Assembly: GCF_000332295.1 (NCBI RefSeq)
Contig: NZ_KB235930.1
Coordinates: 4,243,895-4,307,894 of the forward strand
Length of the DNA: 64,000 nucleotides
Source of the DNA: Fortiea contorta PCC 7126
GTDB taxonomy: Bacteria > Cyanobacteriota > Cyanobacteriia > Cyanobacteriales > Nostocaceae
Direction: 5' to 3'
A program made the position numbers and the translations under genes. The notes under the pieces were generated by a model. The model made no database searches. It had not been told where the DNA came from and saw nothing but the letters and a program-made list of their open reading frames with translations. This document shows, in pieces, positions 54,601 to 63,998 of this stretch. The number at the start of each line of letters is the position of its first letter. Position 1 is the first letter of the stretch.

Positions 54601-55408
54601 TGTCAATCTTCCTTCAATATCTAGCCTCGCAACTCATAGAAAGAAGCTCAAAACCCGCAACATTGCGCCTAAAACTTTAGCTGTTCTCGCAAATCCTGTG
54701 TTTAGTGCTGAAGATACACGATTGAAGAATGAGCAACCCTCATCTACGGAAACTAACCTCGACCGTTCAGCTTTAGAAACATCTTTGAGAAACATCAAAC
54801 AAAGTGATTTGATACCACTTCCAGGTACGAAAGCTGAGGGAGAAGCGATTCTTGGCTTGGTGAATTCTCCTCAAGAAAAGCTTTCCGCTTTTGACTTTGA
54901 CGCTAACTACAACTTCGCAACCAGCAAACAGTTACGCCAATATCGCTATGTGCTATTTGCAACTCACGGGATTTTCAACTCGGTGAACCCAGCTTTATCG
55001 GGTATCGTGCTGTCGCTTGTGGATAAACAAGGTAAACCCCAAACCAGAAGCTTTTTAAGACTCAACGATATCTTCAACCTCGACTTACCCGCAGAGTTAA
55101 TTGTGCTGAGTGCTTGTCAAAGTGGTCTGGGGGAGAATGTCCAAGGTGAAGGGTTGGTGGGGTTGACAAGAGGCTTTATGTATGCAGGTGCAGCTAGAGT
55201 TGCTGTGTCTTTGTGGAATGTGAATGATCAATCTACCAAGGAGTTAATGATTGCATTTTACCAACAAATGTTGTCACAAAATACTTCTCCCGCCGCCGCC
55301 CTGAATGTCGCCCAGCGCCAAATGTGGCTGCGGAAGGATTCGCAATATCCAGCTTGGAGACATCCCCGTTATTGGGCTGCTTTCACTCTCCAAGGGGAAT
55401 GGCGGTGA
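51644..55408 (+). CDS. secreted TPR-CHAT protein
   Basis: The 1,254-residue protein begins with a signal-like segment (YGLTGLMVVILLSDAVGAKV). A long series of TPR units (AINKYQQALKIAQKLG, TALDYYEQALKIQ and similar) covers about residues 115-700. A coiled region (about 750-850) is followed by a C-terminal CHAT peptidase with His near 1106 (LFATHGIFNS) and Cys near 1158 (VLSACQSGLGE), then GFMYAGAARVAVSLWNV. It is a cyanobacterial family of presumed periplasmic or membrane-associated proteases. The gene is 160 bp before a trypsin-like protease on the same strand. Confidence 0.9.
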   Translation: MNKITKFQHHLCCSFSRVSRYGLTGLMVVILLSDAVGAKVGNLQNYSPKISPEILLDKYRDNLPSLADGDEQVLLRSYQNQQQIYIAQQPASSPSIPLNAEQQKLYQQGVKLVQEAEELEKKETREASEQAINKYQQALKIAQKLGLREEEVNILAYIANLYNFIDDYKTTIEYLQQALKISRELKKPLIEATLLASIGINYNNINEPKEGLTYLEKAKSIFLANQENRGLASTFNSIATIHMRLGDTKKALNYRNEALKLYREPLKDLAGEAYTLWRIAAIYSLSSEPKTALDYYEQALKIQRQRNDFKAEVEIICDIAALQDKLGNAKNAVESLKEALKLQQQAGFNLSDQANTIADIGEIYAGQADYRTAIDYYQQAGKLFQQAGNTRMLSRTFVMIANVHRNFSGNYEKALEFVDKALELQIDDKDNYAFTLGQKADIYLSQANYQKALDEYNKALELQRSIPNSREEARILRDIAYVYRNLGDYKLSLETYNKALDIYKLTPNKTAEIRTLNSIASLYEWQDKYNEALQYYQKVLSLLNKDDYQSEIQVIWGMTETYTSLKDYPKALELANRALKLSKENSYYEEFSVYALATVYRAKGDYQKSLDISHDLLAHYRKARLRIREAQMLGDMSVTYELQKNYQQAINILNEELKIRRELKESKAEANALYGIAVNQRKLENLEAALPNIKAAINIVENIRGNVQSDELRTSYFATVQNYYKFYIDLLMQLHKKDPSKAYNAQALHISERSRARVLVELLKAGNVNLRRDVEPQLLAEESRLQIKLKVKETLLSNLLSQKGSSTQLINKTNQEITNILQESQNLTAKIRAKNPERAELTNPQDILQLPGIQQQLDKDTILLQYSLGKERSYLWVVTPNSLESYELPGQEEIVKVAKQFNNFVKEPLIENPKPADIAEAIANTEKAADELSQIILKPVAGKLGNKRLVIVADGILHQVSFAALNEPIKSPTNNEYQPLVVNHEIVNLPSISSLATHRKKLKTRNIAPKTLAVLANPVFSAEDTRLKNEQPSSTETNLDRSALETSLRNIKQSDLIPLPGTKAEGEAILGLVNSPQEKLSAFDFDANYNFATSKQLRQYRYVLFATHGIFNSVNPALSGIVLSLVDKQGKPQTRSFLRLNDIFNLDLPAELIVLSACQSGLGENVQGEGLVGLTRGFMYAGAARVAVSLWNVNDQSTKELMIAFYQQMLSQNTSPAAALNVAQRQMWLRKDSQYPAWRHPRYWAAFTLQGEWR

Positions 55409-55560
55409 AAACCTAACTTCTTTCCTCCTCTGTGTCTCTGTCTTGAAAAGTTTGCTCAACGGGGGGAACCCCCGCACGCAACTTTTCGCTGCGACTCTGC
55501 GTGAAACAAAATCCATCCTATCAATTAACAACGCCAAATGTTCACTTTTAATTCAGGAAT
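55409..55560. other. intergenic dispersed cyanobacterial repeat
   Basis: The stretch holds the kind of imperfect inverted sequence (CGGGGGGAACCCCCGCACGC, then TTTTCGCTGCGACTCTGCG) that recurs between cyanobacterial genes. It separates the two protease genes and may weakly terminate the first transcript. Confidence 0.4.
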
Positions 55561-55567
55561 TATACCA

Positions 55568-56515
55568 ATGCGTAAACAGTCAATCTACAAACAACTACTT
55601 GCTTTTTTTATCGCCGGAATTGTCAGTTTTACAACTTTAGGTGGTTGGATATCAGCCCAAGCACAAACAGGATTTCCCACAAATTTAGTAGGAGATGGTA
55701 AACCATTCAAACCTGCTGATATCCAGCAATCAGAAAAACCTTACGAAGGCGGCGATCGCGGTATTCCCGAAGGCATAGATAAGCGTCGGCCTATGCGGAG
55801 TAGAAATTATCCTTGGTCAGCGATCGGGCGAGTGCAAGGAACAACAGCCGATGCTAAAAGGTATCATTGCACGGGAACATTAATTGCTGATGATCTAGTT
55901 TTGACTAATGCTCACTGTGTAATTGATAGTGACACTCATCAACTTAGTAAAGAACTTCGGTTTATACCAAATGTCATTAATGGCAAACCTGCAAGTCCAG
56001 GAGATATTGCCAAAGTAGACAATATTGCAAAAAATGTGTGGTACGGTACAGACTTCAGAAATGGTGGTTTCGATAACGTCAAAAATCAAAGCAATGACTG
56101 GGCGTTGATCAGAATTAATCAGCCCCTAGCCCGGAAATATGGTCGTTTAGGATGGAAAGTTGTTCCTAGTTCCACTTTAATTAAACAGAAACAGGGTAAA
56201 TTATTCTTTGTTGGTTACTCTGGTGACTACCCAGATCCCACCAAAGAAGGCTATCAAACCTATACCGCCGGTCAAGGCTGGACAGCAGGCTATCAAGCTG
56301 ATTGCAGCATTGTTAGTGAGCAGTCAAACCTTTTGTATCATAATTGCGCCACTGCAGGCGGTGCTTCCGGGGGGCCAATTATTGATTGGATTGACAGAAT
56401 GCCCTATATTGTCGCCCTGAATAATGGTGAGGTGACAATCCCTAGCACAGGTCAAGATGTTATCAACTTTGCTGTGAAAATTGACTTCTTGGATAAGTTA
56501 TTTGGTAGAAATTAA
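55568..56515 (+). CDS. exported trypsin-like serine peptidase
   Basis: The 315-residue protein starts at ATG 55568, after AGGA. The signal peptide reads LLAFFIAGIVSFTTLGG and is cut near SAQAQT. The chymotrypsin-fold triad is visible: His in GTLIADDLVLTNAHCV, Asp in SNDWALIRINQP and Ser in GGASGGPIIDW. It is related to secreted glutamyl-endopeptidase-like enzymes. A C-terminal fragment of a close paralogue lies at 5950-6073 at the transposon edge. Confidence 0.9.
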   Translation: MRKQSIYKQLLAFFIAGIVSFTTLGGWISAQAQTGFPTNLVGDGKPFKPADIQQSEKPYEGGDRGIPEGIDKRRPMRSRNYPWSAIGRVQGTTADAKRYHCTGTLIADDLVLTNAHCVIDSDTHQLSKELRFIPNVINGKPASPGDIAKVDNIAKNVWYGTDFRNGGFDNVKNQSNDWALIRINQPLARKYGRLGWKVVPSSTLIKQKQGKLFFVGYSGDYPDPTKEGYQTYTAGQGWTAGYQADCSIVSEQSNLLYHNCATAGGASGGPIIDWIDRMPYIVALNNGEVTIPSTGQDVINFAVKIDFLDKLFGRN

Positions 56516-56545
56516 ACCAGCGATCGCCACGCTATAAAATTGAAA

Positions 56546-56579
56546 TGTAGAGACGCAAACGCATCTCTACAATTTTTTT
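56546..56579 (+). terminator. rho-independent terminator after the peptidase gene
   Basis: TGTAGAGACGC and GCATCTCTACA pair around AAAC with one mismatch, followed by ATTTTTTTAT. It ends the protease transcript just before the methyltransferase start. Confidence 0.82.
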
Positions 56580-56585
56580 ATCACC

Positions 56586-57380
56586 ATGCAAAATCATCAA
56601 AACATTCTCATGACTAATATTTCTTCACCCAATATTTGGGACACTTCTCTTTATCAAGATAAACACGCTTTCGTCTGGCAATATGGCGAAGAGTTACTAC
56701 AATTACTCAACCCTCAACGAGGAGAATTAATTTTAGATCTCGGTTGCGGTACTGGACAACTCACAGAAAAAATTGCCCAAACTGGCGCTGAAGTAATCGG
56801 AATTGATAGCGCACCTGCAATGATTGAGAAAGCCAGACAAAACTATCCGCATCTGCGTTTTGATGTTGCTGATGCGACAAACTTTCAAATAGAACAGACA
56901 TTAGACGCCGTGTTTTCCAACGCTGTCTTACATTGGGTGAAGGAAGCAGAAAAAGCGATCGCTTGCATACATCAAGCCCTCAAACCCGGAGGTCGTTTTG
57001 TGGCAGAATTTGGTGGTAAAGGGAATGTACAAGCGATCGCTCAAGCTTTAACTAGCGCTATAGAAGCGATCGCACCTTCCCCAACCCTGAATCCTTGGTA
57101 TTTTCCCAGTATTGCAGAATACGCCACCCTCTTAGAACACCAAGGTTTTGATGTGATTTATGCTGTCTTATTTCCACGTCCCACCCCCCTAGCTGATGGC
57201 GACGCAGGTATGGCAAACTGGATTCAGATGTTCGCCAGCGCCTTCTTAGCAGAACTTTCTGTTGACCAACAAATACAACTCATCCACAACGTAGAAAATA
57301 GCCTCAAACCAACCTTATATCAACAAGGAAATTGGACAGCAGACTACCGCAGAATTCGTATCATTGCTCTCAAAACTTAG
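56586..57380 (+). CDS. class I SAM-dependent methyltransferase
   Basis: The 264-residue protein has the Rossmann motif I ILDLGCGTGQLTEKI near residue 55, motif II EVIGIDSAPAMIEKA and motif IV LDAVFSNAVLHWV. It is closest in style to trans-aconitate or ubiquinone-type small-molecule methyltransferases; the substrate is not predictable. An internal ATG at 56610 (MTNISSPNIWDTSLY) is an equally good start. Confidence 0.87.
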   Translation: MQNHQNILMTNISSPNIWDTSLYQDKHAFVWQYGEELLQLLNPQRGELILDLGCGTGQLTEKIAQTGAEVIGIDSAPAMIEKARQNYPHLRFDVADATNFQIEQTLDAVFSNAVLHWVKEAEKAIACIHQALKPGGRFVAEFGGKGNVQAIAQALTSAIEAIAPSPTLNPWYFPSIAEYATLLEHQGFDVIYAVLFPRPTPLADGDAGMANWIQMFASAFLAELSVDQQIQLIHNVENSLKPTLYQQGNWTADYRRIRIIALKT

Positions 57381-57415
57381 ATAAACATATTCATGTTTAA
57401 TAATGACTAATTAAA

Positions 57416-57471
57416 AGTTCGTAGTCAGGACTTTAGTCCTTCTTTAAAGACTGAATTCTTCTCTACGAACT
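57416..57471. repeat. hairpin repeat with GTTCGTAG arms
   Basis: AGTTCGTAG and CTACGAACT are the outer arms, and AGGACTTTAGTCCT is an inner palindrome. This is a common interspersed form in Nostoc-type genomes and could also terminate the methyltransferase transcript. Confidence 0.65.
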
Positions 57472-57518
57472 CAATCAGTTGAAAACCAAAATTACCACTC
57501 TTTATTTTTCAACCAATT

Positions 57519-58139
57519 ATGACCAAAAATCAAGCTCTTACTTCCGATACTTCCATATCGTTACTACTAACAATTAGCCTGACCACACTTTTTCTTTTTC
57601 CCATCCCATTTTCACTAGCAGAAACCAATTTAGAGCTAGAGTATTCTAAAGCACCTTTGAACATTGATATATTAAAAAATCCGCCAGATTCCTTAATTAC
57701 AGCTAACACCATTAACAAAAAAAATTTAACCATTCCTGGCTTATGGCGAGTGAAGGAAAACACAGAAAGCAAGCTAGTGGATAACTGGATAGCCTATCCA
57801 GCTACGGACATAGAACCACAACGAGTAGACTTGATAGTCAATCAACAAATTTGGAGCTTTTTAGAATATGTAGAACGCTATGACTTCGTTAACCGCTTTG
57901 GTGTTGAAGCTCGAAAACACGGTTACAACATTCGAGTATTTAGCAATCAACAAGAACTTTTAGCAACATACACTTGTAACGTGAATAAAAGTGACCCTTT
58001 TTTGAATAACAAGGAAATTTTATGTAATATAAAAATTAAACCTCAAGATAAAATAAGTTTGGTTTGCCGTTGGTTTTTAGCTAGTTGTTATTTGCCATCC
58101 GTTACTTCCCCGATTTCCAATTCCCCAATCAAGCCTTAA
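57519..58139 (+). CDS. hypothetical exported protein
   Basis: The 206-residue protein starts at ATG 57519. An N-terminal hydrophobic segment (ISLLLTISLTTLFLFPIPF) precedes ETNLELEYS, giving a likely signal peptide. The remainder (IPGLWRVKENTESK, IWSFLEYVERYDFVNRFG) is typical of cyanobacterial secreted proteins of unknown function. Its end overlaps the convergent solute-binding gene by 11 bp. Confidence 0.65.
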   Translation: MTKNQALTSDTSISLLLTISLTTLFLFPIPFSLAETNLELEYSKAPLNIDILKNPPDSLITANTINKKNLTIPGLWRVKENTESKLVDNWIAYPATDIEPQRVDLIVNQQIWSFLEYVERYDFVNRFGVEARKHGYNIRVFSNQQELLATYTCNVNKSDPFLNNKEILCNIKIKPQDKISLVCRWFLASCYLPSVTSPISNSPIKP

Positions 58140-59274
58140 TTTTGGTAAACAAAGACTCATACTGCTTGACTGCTGAGGGGGATAACGGCAATAAAAATTC
58201 ACTTTTATCAAAAACTTCACGATTATTCAACAACAGATTCCTTAATTGTTCTTGAATATCGGATGCAACAATATTTGTAGAAATTGGTGAATTACTTTTA
58301 GTTAACAGAGAAATTTGTTTAGCAATATTTGGTTGCCAACAAAAATCAATCCATTGGTATGATAAAGTAGCTTGGCTAACATTAGGTCGCACCCACATAT
58401 CCGCCCACATCGCTGTTCCCGACTGCGGAATAACTGCAACTAATTGCGGATAACGTCCCAAAACCGGGACTACATCATCAGACCAGCCAACAGTTAACCA
58501 AGTATCTCCGATGATTAAAGGTTCTAAATAATTATTGGAACTGTAGAACTTCACCTGTTGGTTTAATTTTTTGAGTTCATTTTCCAACTCTGGTACTTGG
58601 TCAAGATTTTCTGTATTGTAAGACTTGCCAAGCTTCTTGAGAGTTAATCCTATCACCTCTCGTGGTTGATTGAGCAGAGAAATGCGCGATCGCACTTCTT
58701 CACGCCACAAATCACCCCAATCGTTCGGCGTCCAACCCAATTCCCTAAATTTGTCCCGATTATAAACAATGACCGTACTACCCCAACGATAAGGAGCAGC
58801 CCAAACCTTACCTTGCAAATCTAAATTCCCTTGGTCGTTGCGCGTGACTAATTTTTGCCATCTTTCATCCAAAGCAGACCACTGTTTTATTTGCGTCGCT
58901 TCCAGTGGTTGAATCAATTTCTGCTCAATCGCCGCTTTCAGCCAATAATCCCCCAAAGTCACCAAATTAGCCGCAGGTGAGTTTTGTCCTTGTCCAAACG
59001 GTATAAAACGCCTCCAGTCCTCTTCATCCTTAGCTTTCGACTTCTGCTCCCAACTTTGCAACTGCTTAAATAAATCCTGTATTTGCTCCACAGGTGCAAA
59101 CTTTAACTGCACCCCTTGCTGCAAACTTTTGTGAAACTGATTCACGACCTGACCAGGAATAGAACCTTTTAATAAGCGGACATCAAACTGCGTCTGGTTT
59201 TGACCACCACACCCGACGAGTAGTTGCGAAAGCGCCAACGTACCCGCACCAAGCAAAAAAGACCGTCGCTCCAT
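58129..59274 (-). CDS. periplasmic solute-binding lipoprotein (PotD-like)
   Basis: The 381-residue protein has a twin-arginine-like start (MERRSFLLGAGTLAL) and the lipobox LLVGC, so it should be a lipid-anchored binding protein. Features such as WAAPYRWGSTVIVYN and LTVGWSDDVVPVLGRYP resemble polyamine-type extracellular solute-binding proteins. No permease or ATPase gene is adjacent. It is about 70 bp downstream of polA on the same strand. Confidence 0.82.
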   Translation of the reverse strand: MERRSFLLGAGTLALSQLLVGCGGQNQTQFDVRLLKGSIPGQVVNQFHKSLQQGVQLKFAPVEQIQDLFKQLQSWEQKSKAKDEEDWRRFIPFGQGQNSPAANLVTLGDYWLKAAIEQKLIQPLEATQIKQWSALDERWQKLVTRNDQGNLDLQGKVWAAPYRWGSTVIVYNRDKFRELGWTPNDWGDLWREEVRSRISLLNQPREVIGLTLKKLGKSYNTENLDQVPELENELKKLNQQVKFYSSNNYLEPLIIGDTWLTVGWSDDVVPVLGRYPQLVAVIPQSGTAMWADMWVRPNVSQATLSYQWIDFCWQPNIAKQISLLTKSNSPISTNIVASDIQEQLRNLLLNNREVFDKSEFLLPLSPSAVKQYESLFTKIKA

Positions 59275-59345
59275 CTATTTTGGACTTTATATTGAGGATA
59301 TCCCTATATTAAACATAGGAATACCAATGCCCAATCCTCAATTTT

Positions 59346-62267
59346 TTACTTCGTCTCCATCCAATTTTCACCCGCACGCACATCCACCACCAACGGTACA
59401 CTCAACTGCACAGCATTTTCCATAACAGATTTAATCTGTGGTTGTAATTCTTCCCACTCTTGGGGTGGAACTTCAAACACTAATTCATCATGAACTTGTA
59501 ATAACAACCGTGCCTGATATTTCTGCAAAACCTCATGCAATCTTACCATAGCAATTTTAATAATATCCGCACTAGAACCTTGAATTGGTGCATTAGCAGC
59601 AGAGCGTAATAAACCCGCATCATAAGCCCCCAAATTTTTCAATTTACTCAAATCAATTGCATCTGGGTTGTTACCTTTAAAAGAGCGTAAACTGTTGCTA
59701 GTAAACTCAAAATAACGCCGACGTCCAAGAATAGTTTCTACATAACCTTGAGCGATCGCTTGTTTTTTTACTCCTTCCAAATACGCAAAAACTTGAGGAT
59801 AACGTTGATTAAATCGCTTAATAAACTCATTAGCAACAGCTTTATCTATTCCTGTTGAACGCGAAAACTTCAGCGAACCCATCCCATAAATTACACCAAA
59901 ATTAATCGTTTTTGCCGCTCTTCTTTCATCTGAAGTAATATCTTCTTTTTCAAAAATTAACTTTGCCGTCACAGTATGAATGTCATCATTTTGCTGATAC
60001 GCTTGCACCAAAATCGGCTCTTGACTCAAATGAGCCAAAATCCGCAACTCAATTTGCGAATAATCAGCAGCCACCATTAACCAACCTGATTCAGGTAAAA
60101 AAGCCTTACGAATTTGCCGACTGAAAGCAGTACGAATTGGGATATTCTGTAAATTAGGATTAGAAGAAGATAACCTACCCGTTGATGTTGCTGCTTGATT
60201 AAAATCAGTATGCACCCGTTGAGTATCTGGATGCACCAACATTGGTAATGCATCCACATAGGTAGACTTCAACTTAGATAAAGTTCGGTACTCAGTAATC
60301 GCCTCAACAAATCCAGTATTATCTACTTCTTGAAGTTTTTCTAACGTCGCTGCATCTGTAGAGTAACCAGTTTGAATTTTCCGGGAATATTTAGTACTTA
60401 AACCCAATTTTTCAAACAATATTTGACTCAATTGTTTGGGAGAACCCAAATTAAATTTTTCCCCAGCTATTTTTGTTGCTGTTTGTTCCCACTTAGCCAA
60501 ATCTGTTTCTAGCTGTTTTGAAAGCTCTTGCAGATAAGCCGAATTAATCCGGACACCCGTATATTCGATTTCCGCTAAAACTGCTTCTAGTGGCTGTTCC
60601 ACCTCAACCAATAATTTAGATAAACTAGGAAATTTCTCCAATTCCTCACGCAATTTTTTTACCAAACCAAATGTAGAATAAACATCCATTCCGCAGTAAT
60701 CCGCTACAGCCGGAATATCTATATCAGCAATAGTCTTACCTTTAGGAACTAACTCTAAATAACTTTTCGCCATCAAACCCAGATAACGCCGTGCTAAATC
60801 ACTCAAGTTATGACTAGCATCTGGATTTAAAATATAACTAGCCAACATAGTATCAAATACCACGCCTAGTAAGTTAATTCCTTGACAGCGGAACACTAAA
60901 CGATCAAACTTAGCATTCTGCAAAGCTTTAGGATAATCAGCACTTTCCAGAATTGGACGTAAAGCTTCTAGCACCAAATTTTGATTTAAATTTTCTCCAG
61001 TTTTATGATTAAGAGGAATGTAAGCCATTTCATCAGATTCTGTCCCCCAACAGCAACCAATCCCAACTAAAGTAGCGTTTCTGGGTTCTAAATCTGTAGT
61101 TTCCGTATCCCAAGCAACAGGTGTTTCTGAATGAGTGAATTTCCGTAACAACTGAATCAACTCGCTGAGTTCAGTTTCCGTATTGATAATGCGTGGTTGA
61201 ATTGGTGAAACAGCTTGCTTTTGCACAGCGGCTGTATCAGCAGCACTGAAAAACCACAAATCATTATCTTCATTTGTGTCTAATTGTTCTTCTGATTTAA
61301 CTGCTGGTGTTGCTTCAATTTGTCCACCAAATCGTTGTTGCAACTCGTCAATTTTACCCAAAAAACGATTAAATTCTAATTTTTCTAAAATTGGTGTCAG
61401 AATGTCTCGATCAAATCCTGTTAATTTGCAAGCTTCTAAATCAACTTCTAGAGAAACATCTAAAACTATAGTTGCTAAATAACGAGACTTCTCAGCATCT
61501 TCTTTACCTTCAACCAGTTTTTTCTGTGTCGCACCTTTAATTTCATCTAATGCAGCATAAATTTTGTCAAGAGAACCATAAGTTTTGAGTAGCTGCACTG
61601 CTGTTTTTTCACCAATTCCCTTCACCCCAGGAATATTATCTGATTTATCACCACACAGAGCTTTAAAATCTATAACTTGTGAAGGTAAAACCCCTAGTTT
61701 CCCTTCAACTTGTTCCGGTCCAAATTCTGTGATGCTGGTTGTAGAGCGCTTCCAAGCATCTGGACTAAAATTCAGAACGGTAATTCGTTTATCAATATCG
61801 ATCAATTGAAATAAATCGCGATCGCCTGTCAAAATTTTTACACCATACCCAGCCGCAGTAGCTTTTTGTGCTAACGTCCCCAGCACATCATCTGCCTCGT
61901 AACCAGGGGCAGTGAAAACTGGTAAATTAAAACCTGCGAGTAACTCGTGCAAATTCTTTAAGTCGGGAACAAAATCTTCTGGTGTTCCTGGGCGGTCGGC
62001 TTTGTATGTATCATCAGCTTCATGGCGGAAAGTAGGTAAGCCCAAATCAAAAGCCACAGCCATTGCTTGCGGTTGCTCTGTAGCCATTACTTCCAGCAGA
62101 GACTTGATAAAGCCAAAACACACACTTGTGGGAATACCAGTCTTTGTCCGCAATCCACCGTCTTTACCTTTGGCGAAAGCGAAGTACGACCGAAAAGCCA
62201 ATGAGTGTCCATCGACGAGGATGAACGTGGGGGGTGTTGTGGTTGGAGAAGATGAAGTTTGAGGCAT
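59346..62267 (-). CDS. polA: DNA polymerase I
   Basis: This 973-residue enzyme has all three domains. The 5' nuclease starts LVDGHSLAFRSYFAFAKG and has the helix-3-turn motif GVKGIGEKTAVQLL. The 3'-5' proofreading domain keeps WDTETTDLEP near 388. The polymerase motifs are A (VAADYSQIELRILAHLS near 730), B (RRAAKTINFGVIYGMG) and C (LLQVHDELVFEV near 930). It works in gap filling, Okazaki maturation and repair. The length is usual for cyanobacteria. Confidence 0.97.
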   Translation of the reverse strand: MPQTSSSPTTTPPTFILVDGHSLAFRSYFAFAKGKDGGLRTKTGIPTSVCFGFIKSLLEVMATEQPQAMAVAFDLGLPTFRHEADDTYKADRPGTPEDFVPDLKNLHELLAGFNLPVFTAPGYEADDVLGTLAQKATAAGYGVKILTGDRDLFQLIDIDKRITVLNFSPDAWKRSTTSITEFGPEQVEGKLGVLPSQVIDFKALCGDKSDNIPGVKGIGEKTAVQLLKTYGSLDKIYAALDEIKGATQKKLVEGKEDAEKSRYLATIVLDVSLEVDLEACKLTGFDRDILTPILEKLEFNRFLGKIDELQQRFGGQIEATPAVKSEEQLDTNEDNDLWFFSAADTAAVQKQAVSPIQPRIINTETELSELIQLLRKFTHSETPVAWDTETTDLEPRNATLVGIGCCWGTESDEMAYIPLNHKTGENLNQNLVLEALRPILESADYPKALQNAKFDRLVFRCQGINLLGVVFDTMLASYILNPDASHNLSDLARRYLGLMAKSYLELVPKGKTIADIDIPAVADYCGMDVYSTFGLVKKLREELEKFPSLSKLLVEVEQPLEAVLAEIEYTGVRINSAYLQELSKQLETDLAKWEQTATKIAGEKFNLGSPKQLSQILFEKLGLSTKYSRKIQTGYSTDAATLEKLQEVDNTGFVEAITEYRTLSKLKSTYVDALPMLVHPDTQRVHTDFNQAATSTGRLSSSNPNLQNIPIRTAFSRQIRKAFLPESGWLMVAADYSQIELRILAHLSQEPILVQAYQQNDDIHTVTAKLIFEKEDITSDERRAAKTINFGVIYGMGSLKFSRSTGIDKAVANEFIKRFNQRYPQVFAYLEGVKKQAIAQGYVETILGRRRYFEFTSNSLRSFKGNNPDAIDLSKLKNLGAYDAGLLRSAANAPIQGSSADIIKIAMVRLHEVLQKYQARLLLQVHDELVFEVPPQEWEELQPQIKSVMENAVQLSVPLVVDVRAGENWMETK

Positions 62268-62361
62268 AGCCTTATTTTAGCTACTTGCTTCTGCTCTCGG
62301 CACATGCACCGTTACCAAACTTATGAGACAGTCCACCACCAATTTACTCATTAAAAAAATA

Positions 62362-62384
62362 CCCAACTTCTCTAAGAAGTTGGG
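62362..62384 (-). terminator. rho-independent terminator of the PEP-CTERM gene
   Basis: CCCAACTTC and GAAGTTGGG form a 9-bp stem. On the minus strand a TATTTTTTT run follows. It lies 40 bp after the stop of the PEP-CTERM gene and before polA. Confidence 0.85.
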
Positions 62385-62423
62385 CATCTATAGGTTTCAA
62401 AATCCACAAATTTTTGCTCTGCT

Positions 62424-63452
62424 TTATGCAGCTTTATTTCTGCGTTGACGTTTGCTCATCATACCTAACACAGCCAAAGCACTCAACCCGGCTACAGCTC
62501 CCGGTTCAGGTACTGTTTCCAGTTGCAAATTTGCACCATCACCAGTGCTAAACTTACTATTGCTATTACCATATTTTTTTCCAGGATTCCCCAATTGCAC
62601 TATAAAAGATTGCACATCTTTCAGCATTAATGACTGCCGATTTCCGTCTTTTCCTCCAGTTAGGAGTTCTTTAATTGATATGGTTTTTCCAAGACCATTT
62701 ACATAGCTCAAAATACCTGTGTAATTTGATTCTTCCACATCAAAAAAACTAAACTCTAAACCAGCTAAAGGTTTATTAAAATCAAATTGGAATCTCCCAA
62801 CTTCCAAGCGACCATTCTCAACAGCTTTCCCTGGAGTAATTGTTGTTGCCTGAGTAGTCTTTTTGGTAGTAATCTCTTGTACTAGTTTGGAATTTTTCAA
62901 GCTGGTAACTGTTATCGTCTCGCTGCTGGTTGTTGTGATTGTTTTTGTACCGTTAGAGCTTGTAGTTGTTTCTGTTGTAGAAGGCAGTGTAGCAGTTACA
63001 GTGCCAACAACCGCTCCTGGAGGAGCAATAAGGTTACTCCTTTTTGAAGAAGTTGTTCTCGGTGCGCCGATTTTTTCTGTAGCCGCTTCATAAGCTACTG
63101 GACGTAGCCAATATTCCTGGAAAGCATTAGGATTGGTACCTTCGTCATCAGCAGAAAACTTAATTCCAAATGCAGAGTAGTCGTTAGCTGTACCTCGTTT
63201 GTCTGAAAATAAGCGGCTGACAGAAAATTTGGAATCATAATTCAAGCTGGTTACTTTATAACCAATTGCACCTAAGCTTGTATCGATACATTTGGGATTT
63301 GTCTCACTTAAACATGCCAAATTAGTGAGTTTAATTTCTCCTTCTTGTTGAGGAACTAAATTAACAGCATGAGCAGCAGAAGTAGCAGACAAAACACTCA
63401 AACCTATGGTAGATGCAGCGATAACTTTGGAAAAAGATTTCAATGTCAACAT
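62424..63452 (-). CDS. PEP-CTERM exported protein
   Basis: The 342-residue protein has a signal peptide (SKVIAASTIGLSVLSATSAA then HAVN). Its C-terminal sorting signal is VPEPGAVAGLSALAVLGMMS followed by KRQRR, recognised by exosortase-type systems. The middle is Thr/Ser-rich (TTETTTSSNGTKTITTTSSE) and probably glycosylated or flexible. A role at the cell surface or in extracellular matrix is typical of the class. The substrate or partner is unknown. Confidence 0.88.
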   Translation of the reverse strand: MLTLKSFSKVIAASTIGLSVLSATSAAHAVNLVPQQEGEIKLTNLACLSETNPKCIDTSLGAIGYKVTSLNYDSKFSVSRLFSDKRGTANDYSAFGIKFSADDEGTNPNAFQEYWLRPVAYEAATEKIGAPRTTSSKRSNLIAPPGAVVGTVTATLPSTTETTTSSNGTKTITTTSSETITVTSLKNSKLVQEITTKKTTQATTITPGKAVENGRLEVGRFQFDFNKPLAGLEFSFFDVEESNYTGILSYVNGLGKTISIKELLTGGKDGNRQSLMLKDVQSFIVQLGNPGKKYGNSNSKFSTGDGANLQLETVPEPGAVAGLSALAVLGMMSKRQRRNKAA

Positions 63453-63887
63453 AAAATTGTTTTATTCAAAGTGCAGTTTGTATTTCACTGTTGTTGCCAT
63501 ATCATCAAGATATCCTCCGAATAACTTTAACGACAAGCCGAAAATTATGTTTTAGGCAATTCTTCAAAATTATCAGTTTTGTTAAGTGTTTTTCACAAAA
63601 TTATTTGGGAATAAAACAATTAATAGCAAAGCAGTATGCAGATTTTTATCTATAAAATCAATGTAGAATATTAACTAATTTTTAGAACTTCAGTGTCTTT
63701 ACTTACTTTGTTATACATTAAGGTAAATTCATCATGATTATTGAGATAAGTAAAATTGCAGATATGGCAAATTTTTTAGCAAATAAGTTTAAAGTCTATG
63801 CGATCGCGTCTGGTAAAATAGGCAAATAGTTTCCAGATAACCATTTCCTTCGTTGCCTACTAAAGCTTCCTCAGTAAGTCTGCGACA
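63453..63887. other. AT-rich intergenic region
   Basis: This stretch of 435 bases probably contains the promoter of the PEP-CTERM gene near 63470-63520. No gene, hairpin with T run or repeat array stands out. One GCGATCGC-like site lies near 63800. Confidence 0.5.
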
Positions 63888-63998
63888 ATGAACTCAACTA
63901 TATTACAAAACGTAAATATATCTGAAACCTTGATGAATCAAGCCACTGACCTTTTGAGAGCTACTCCGTTGAACGAGTCATCAGGCTTATTCATATAA
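63888..63998 (+). CDS. possible 36-residue ORF at the window edge
   Basis: ATG 63888 reads MNSTILQNVNISETLMNQAT, then DLLRATPLNESSGLFI and a stop. It has no clear ribosome site and no recognised family. It may be a small protein or chance, and there is no further sequence to judge context. Confidence 0.25.
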   Translation: MNSTILQNVNISETLMNQATDLLRATPLNESSGLFI